From the NCBI GenBank assembly GCA_003952965.2, contig CM025855.1, forward strand, positions 2,455,252 through 2,519,251: 64,000 nucleotides of DNA, written 5' to 3'. The DNA is from Morella rubra. Taxonomy: Eukaryota; Streptophyta; Magnoliopsida; Fagales; Myricaceae. This document shows positions 59,501 through 64,000 of this stretch, piece by piece. Made by a program: the position numbers and the translations under genes. The number at the start of each line of letters is the position of its first letter. The stretch's first letter is position 1. A model generated the notes under the pieces. That model saw only the letters and a program-made list of their open reading frames with translations. It made no database searches and was not told the DNA's origin.

Positions 59501-62244
59501 GTGATCCTGCATGCTTATATATGTAGTAAATGAATGTGAGAGACGATCAAGGGAACTTCCAAGGTTTCTGATGAGCCTTACTTTATTGGCTGGACCTGCC
59601 CACCTTTAAGGAGGTGTGGCCTTGACAACACTTTGCTTTAAGCCCCCACAAAAGTGATATGATCACTGCCAGCTATTTCTCATACGGTCTTAATCATTGG
59701 TATGGGGTGGGGCTGTTGAACTTGCTAACCAAATGAACCAGAGGCAATCTTGACAAACCCAGCTGACCCCGACCCTTTACAGAACGTTGAGAAGGAACCA
59801 CCGAACCAGGCATGTATAACCGAATACAGGGAATTAAGCTGTCTTTAAAGGTGCCTTTTTTTCTCTGCTCTTGCAAAATGGAAAAGTTAAACTACAAGGA
59901 AACACAAAGGTCAAACGTGCATGATCCTCTCTCTCTCTCTCTCTCTCTCTAAAGTTGCGTTTTGGTTGACCGTGAGATCGATGCCATGTGTGAATTATAA
60001 TCTTTTGGTCGTGGATTGTTTCAGATGCCCACCAAACCCCACTTAACTCTCTGGGAGGGTAAATTCTGTAGATTCTTTCGGAAGCCATCAAACCCTAAGT
60101 CGTTGAATTTTGGCACTGCGGCATAATAAAGAATATAGAATATGGTTGCCCTCCTGGCCCCCAAGAGGGTGAATATTGGAATGGAACGGTACTGTCCCAT
60201 TTTTAATCTCGTACCATTATTCGTTTTTTTTTTATTCCTAGCATTATTCGCTCTGTGTCATATGTACATGCATGATAATTACTAACCACGTTGAATCTCG
60301 GGAATGCCTCTATAGATTATTGAAAAAATATTATCGAATTTCAAACTTGTGATCTATATCATTAATTAGAGGTGCTTATCAAAACTCAATTTTGCCACGA
60401 AAAATTATGTTTATAATTAATGTGAAAGGGATATATATATTAGGGATGAAAACCGACTCTACGGTTCAGTTTTCAGCCCCAACCGAGAACTGAACTGAGA
60501 GATTAATGAGAAAGGGATATGTTATATATGTCTAATTGTGTGTGTACAGGAGAGTTTCTTGATATGTTCTTGTCACTACTTTCAGCGAAATATATACGGT
60601 TCTGTACTATGAGCTCAAAAAATTGAAGTTTATAGTACTATATTTGTTCGAATTCAGTTGGATGACACAATTAAAAACTTGATAAATTGGGTTTTGGAGA
60701 AGCACAGATACCCTTATGTGGTTGTTTTGTTTCTTAGGTAAGTTTCGGTACTTTACCGGCAACTTTTTAAAGGCAATTTTACCAATGCACTTGTAGCTTG
60801 CATGTTAGTGGACAGAGAAGCTCCATTAATGGGCAGCAGATCATCATTGCCATCTTCCCAGTGGGAAAGCTTTTAATTAATGCACCATTCATGCCCTCTG
60901 TTTAGATTTATCCTTTTCTCATCTACCCTTGAAATCTCCAATTCGATTCTCTGATTCTCTCTCTCACATACACTTTCCTCTTATTAGATTTATAAAGAAT
61001 ATATGGGAAGCTCACTTCTGTACTTTAATGGAAGATGATTTAATGCGATCCATTTTGAACGCAACTCTGCTGATCTCAAGGGCATTCCAAATCAAGTTAA
61101 CGAAAATGAAGCATCAAAGGATAATGCAAATCCACTATCATGGAGTAATACAACGAGTATAGGAGTTGGAATTTTCGACTCCAAGATACTAAGCAATGAC
61201 TGATGGCGACCTGAGGAGACGTACCCATCTTTCCTCAAACGAAGCGACGTATAATTAAAATGGTCAGAGGAAATCCAATTAAATGTAAAAAATACAAATT
61301 AAGTAGATGGTTCTGAAGTAATTGCCTGCACCAAGACAGAGAGAGCTGTCAAAGTCCAGCCAGCTCGTGCCTCTAGACCTACCTAGGGATCGTGGCGATT
61401 TCCCATCAAGAAACCACTTAAGAACCGTATTAGGAACTATATAACTGGACATTTAATGAATGGCCTATTAATTAGATTAATTAGATATTTGATTTATGAA
61501 ACATACTTCGTGTAAAGATGGAGTACTAATATTTCTGTGCTACAATTTAAATTTATTGCTCTACTATCAATTATGTTTATCTATATATATTGGAAGATCT
61601 CTCCACCTAACACTTCGAAGGAAGAAATCAAATTACTGCTACTAGTTCAGTTACTTGTATATATGGAAGATTTCTCCATTGATTCGGTGGGAAGGCATGC
61701 ATGGGAGAGAGCTTTCTCTCTGCATGTTGGGAGATAAATAACTTGGGAGTTTTCTAGTGAACTCGTAATATAACACGTAAGAATACTGTTCAACCTAAAA
61801 GATTAAATTTATAAGTTTTGGTCCAACTATGCTATATTAACCACCACTGCTTGTGGCTTTTTTTCAATGTAAGACAACATTTTTGCCCTCTCACACTTGA
61901 TATTCAACATTGCAGATCCCTAATTCCAAGTTCTAATTCTTGACACGAGATACTCTTATAGGCCAACATGAAAAGTGTTAATTCACATAGAAATTAGGAA
62001 GAAGCATTAATCAAGACTTATGGCATGCATATATATACAATCTTAACACAGGTTTTGCCACAAGTACTCGTGATAACATATAAATTTTCACACATAAGAA
62101 AGGCGGTCATTAGCCAGTAGAAGAGTGAGGGACACAGAGTTGCATATATATATATACACACACACTGTAATCCTTATTCCTCTGGTCATGAGAAAGATCG
62201 AACCCCAGGAAGTGATTATTTATGGGCCTGGCCGATCCGGTGCT
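56568..62244. other. Gene-poor intergenic region
   Basis: Contains the AAA-ATPase 5' flank (56.57-56.9 kb), a tandem duplication (57.27-58.01 kb), a T run near 58,761-58,774, a CT-dinucleotide run at about 59,929-59,950 and several TA runs. Short open frames throughout have no recognisable domains. No RNA gene or complete transposon was identified. Confidence 0.5.
57265..58012. repeat. Diverged tandem duplication
   Basis: 57265-57533 and 57718-58012 share an ordered series of blocks: CAGTGGGGT and GATTCAATGGTCGCAT, TGTGGTTCTATTGTCAAC, TTGGAGGATAAAATACAC, TTCTCCACACGTA and CATGTCACCCACCCTT. Overall identity is about 80 percent by eye with indels. No coding capacity is conserved between the copies, so this is a non-coding duplication of moderate age. 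Confidence 0.8.
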
Positions 62245-62769
62245 TTACCATGCATGACCAGCATCCGCTTGGCCGGCCCTTGTCAAGTTGTCAACCACAC
62301 AAAAATGACCAGCAGCCACATGGCATAATAACTTCAAGACCAAGCAAAACGAGTATCGTAGGGCAATATAAACCTTGCCTCTCATCAGCAGAAAATGATC
62401 AGGCTGTATTACCCCCTGCCATGCCCTCCGTTCAGTACAGGGATCCTTTTCAGCAACTTCTATATCACGGTTTTTCACTTGACTGATTTGCATATACATC
62501 AGTTGCTGATTGACAAAGTTCAAGTCTACGAGTGCCATGAAGTAGACCAAAGAAGTTAAAAGGGAAACAGTGAATGGTAGCCACCAGCTCTTGCATTGGA
62601 TGGACGAGGGGTGGTGGGTGATGGCAATGAAAAGTACGACTTGCGATTTGAGGTATGCCATGGTCAGATTCTGCACCCTCCTTTGATGAGTGCGCACACG
62701 CCGTTCTTGCATCTCGGTGATGATTGTGAGACCCTTATAATGTTCCTCGACCTCCTGAAGATCATCCAT
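62245..62769 (-). CDS. Possible small plant membrane protein, unknown function
   Basis: An uninterrupted minus-strand frame of 174 residues from ATG 62769 to TAA 62245. Residues 1-35 are charged and helix-prone (E-V-E-E-H-Y-K-G-L, then E-M-Q-E-R-R-V). Two hydrophobic segments follow at about 43-53 and 65-85 (F-T-V-S-L-L-T-S-L-V-Y-F-M-A-L-V), and a third near 139-152. The first ~115 residues look like a real protein and recall uncharacterised plant transmembrane proteins I cannot name with certainty; the C-terminal 50 residues look less convincing. A TATAAG lies about 75 bases upstream of the ATG, and a CACTA transposon end lies 121 bases upstream. It could be an intact gene or one whose 3' end has been altered. 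Confidence 0.5.
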   Translation of the reverse strand: MDDLQEVEEHYKGLTIITEMQERRVRTHQRRVQNLTMAYLKSQVVLFIAITHHPSSIQCKSWWLPFTVSLLTSLVYFMALVDLNFVNQQLMYMQISQVKNRDIEVAEKDPCTERRAWQGVIQPDHFLLMRGKVYIALRYSFCLVLKLLCHVAAGHFCVVDNLTRAGQADAGHAW

Positions 62770-62889
62770 AACTTGCAGCGGTTACATAAGTCACTTAACT
62801 TGTAGACTGATGAGTGACAGTGCTGCGTATTTTGAGGGTTACTTATAAGTGCAAGGCCAATCCATAGAGTACTGCCTAATTACACCTCG

Positions 62890-64000
62890 CACTACAAGAA
62901 TTTTACTCTAAAGCGGCCAACGTCAATTGTCGGTAAAAGGAAAAAAATCGTTGCAACAACAAACTAACGACTAAATAACGAATGTCGAAGCACCGTCGCA
63001 AATACCGCGTCACTACACATATCCAGCGACATTTTTTCTCTCGTCACCGTTCATTCCAGAATTAGCGACTTCATTTGACGTCGCCAAAAAACAATCTCAC
63101 ATGTCGCCCTTACCCTCTTTCCTTGACGCCATTTTCGTTGCTATTCATTCCGATATTAGCTACGGTGCCATTTTTGTCGCAAGTGATCCTCTTCTGATAT
63201 CCATTTTTAGCTCCTAATTGTTAATTCGATCGTTTTTTTTTTTCATATCAAATGACCCTGTTCTGATACCAAAAATTTTCATAGAAAGATGGATCTCGAA
63301 AAAAAAAATCTCAAGCAACACAGTTAACCATATTGAATCCACAATTTTATTGATATGAACAAAAATGTCGTATACATAAATGGGATGAACAAGCAATAAA
63401 AATACAACTAACAAGCCAAAATTTATCCTCCAACCACCAAATCACAACCACAACAGCAAGCCAGAATTTATCTTCCAACCACCAAATCACAGCCCACACC
63501 ACAGCTGACAACAGTAGCTCACTTCATTCCTTCCAACGAGCGCCAAAAACCCACAAACGAGCACAGATTACTGGAGGGTAGATCTAGGCTTCTCACAGTT
63601 TGGATGAGTCACTGAAATGCAGAGATCAGGTGGTAGATCGGAGGGTCGAGGTCACGATGGTGAGGCAAGTCGCGCACGGCCCCCGCCACTTGCACGTGGG
63701 GGCACTGGAATTTCGAGCGCGTCCTGAGCGCGACTTCGCGTGCGCTGCGCAAGCCTCGCGTGTGTGGCTTGCGTGCGACGTAAGTCCAAGCTCTATTTTG
63801 CTCCCGCACAAGCTGATTTGGATCATTCACCTCAACAAAATGGGTCTCCGTGCCCACAAACAAGACGACAGAAAAAGGAATTAGGGGAAAAATACAGCAA
63901 GGATCGAAAAAAATAAAGAAATAGAGGAGAAGAAGGAAGACAGAGGCAAAGCGAAGAGCTTACCCGGAACAGAAAAAGGAATTAAGGGAAAGATACAGCA
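62890..64000 (+). mobile_element. Terminus of a CACTA (En/Spm-type) DNA transposon
   Basis: CACTACAAGAA at 62890-62900 is the diagnostic terminal sequence of plant CACTA elements. It is followed to about 63,180 by a subterminal zone with many short GTCG/CGAC-type motifs, such as GCGACATTTTT and TGACGTCGCCAAAA, where transposase typically binds. The other end is not in the window, so the element either continues beyond 64000 or is truncated. GC-rich sequence at 63.6-63.8 kb and a repeated phrase GAAAAAGGAATTA near 63,871 and 63,974 may belong to its interior. No transposase domain is recognised here. Confidence 0.75.

Noticed and set aside
63600-63884. GC-rich open frames on both strands
   Set aside because: They overlap each other, have no recognisable domain and lie in the presumed CACTA interior; GC-richness alone creates the open frames.

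Overview
This is a nuclear genome segment from a flowering plant, most likely a eudicot. Its genes are split by GT-AG introns, the spacers are AT-rich and full of plant transposon remnants, and every recognisable protein is a plant housekeeping family. Species cannot be read from the sequence. There are 117 unknown bases at 29206-29322, and the draft assembly has visible problems around that gap and again near 46.3-48.1 kb.

Layout. 1-11.7 kb is a gene-poor repeat region holding a copia fossil fragment, a rearranged broken copy of the 5' part of the neighbouring MIP2 gene, and a diverged tandem duplication split by a miniature transposon. 11,748-28,200 (+) is a complete 12-exon MIP2 gene (NBAS/Sec39-type subunit of the ER-Golgi tethering complex). 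Its introns carry a transposon-like insert with a broken PINOID-like kinase fragment and a textbook Mutator-type MITE. 29,323-32,985 repeats the last 3.66 kb of MIP2 without visible difference after the gap, which is most simply an uncollapsed assembly overlap. 33,440-35,720 (+) is a small F-box protein gene. 37,195-41,820 (-) is an eight-exon MFSD5-type transporter. 43,980-46,528 (+) is a chloroplast rhodanese-like protein (STR14 type) whose last exon is present twice. 48,268-52,737 (-) is the retromer subunit VPS26, whose start codon is split from the rest of the coding region by an intron. 55,116-56,567 (-) is an intronless membrane-anchored BCS1-type AAA-ATPase. 56.6-64 kb is mostly intergenic, with a possible small membrane-protein gene (62,245-62,769, -) and the end of a CACTA transposon placed just upstream of it.

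The genes do not form one pathway, but two act in membrane traffic: MIP2 in Golgi-to-ER vesicle tethering and VPS26 in endosomal retrieval. The run VPS26 / STR14 / MFSD5-like transporter recalls the Arabidopsis neighbourhood At4g27690-At4g27700-At4g27720 (from memory), suggesting conserved gene order. I did not find a convincing wholly new biological system. The most notable items are the rearranged gene copies, the captured kinase fragment, the fold-back duplication in the VPS26 5' intron, and a tryptophan/acidic motif in MIP2 that resembles COPI-binding sequences of Dsl1.
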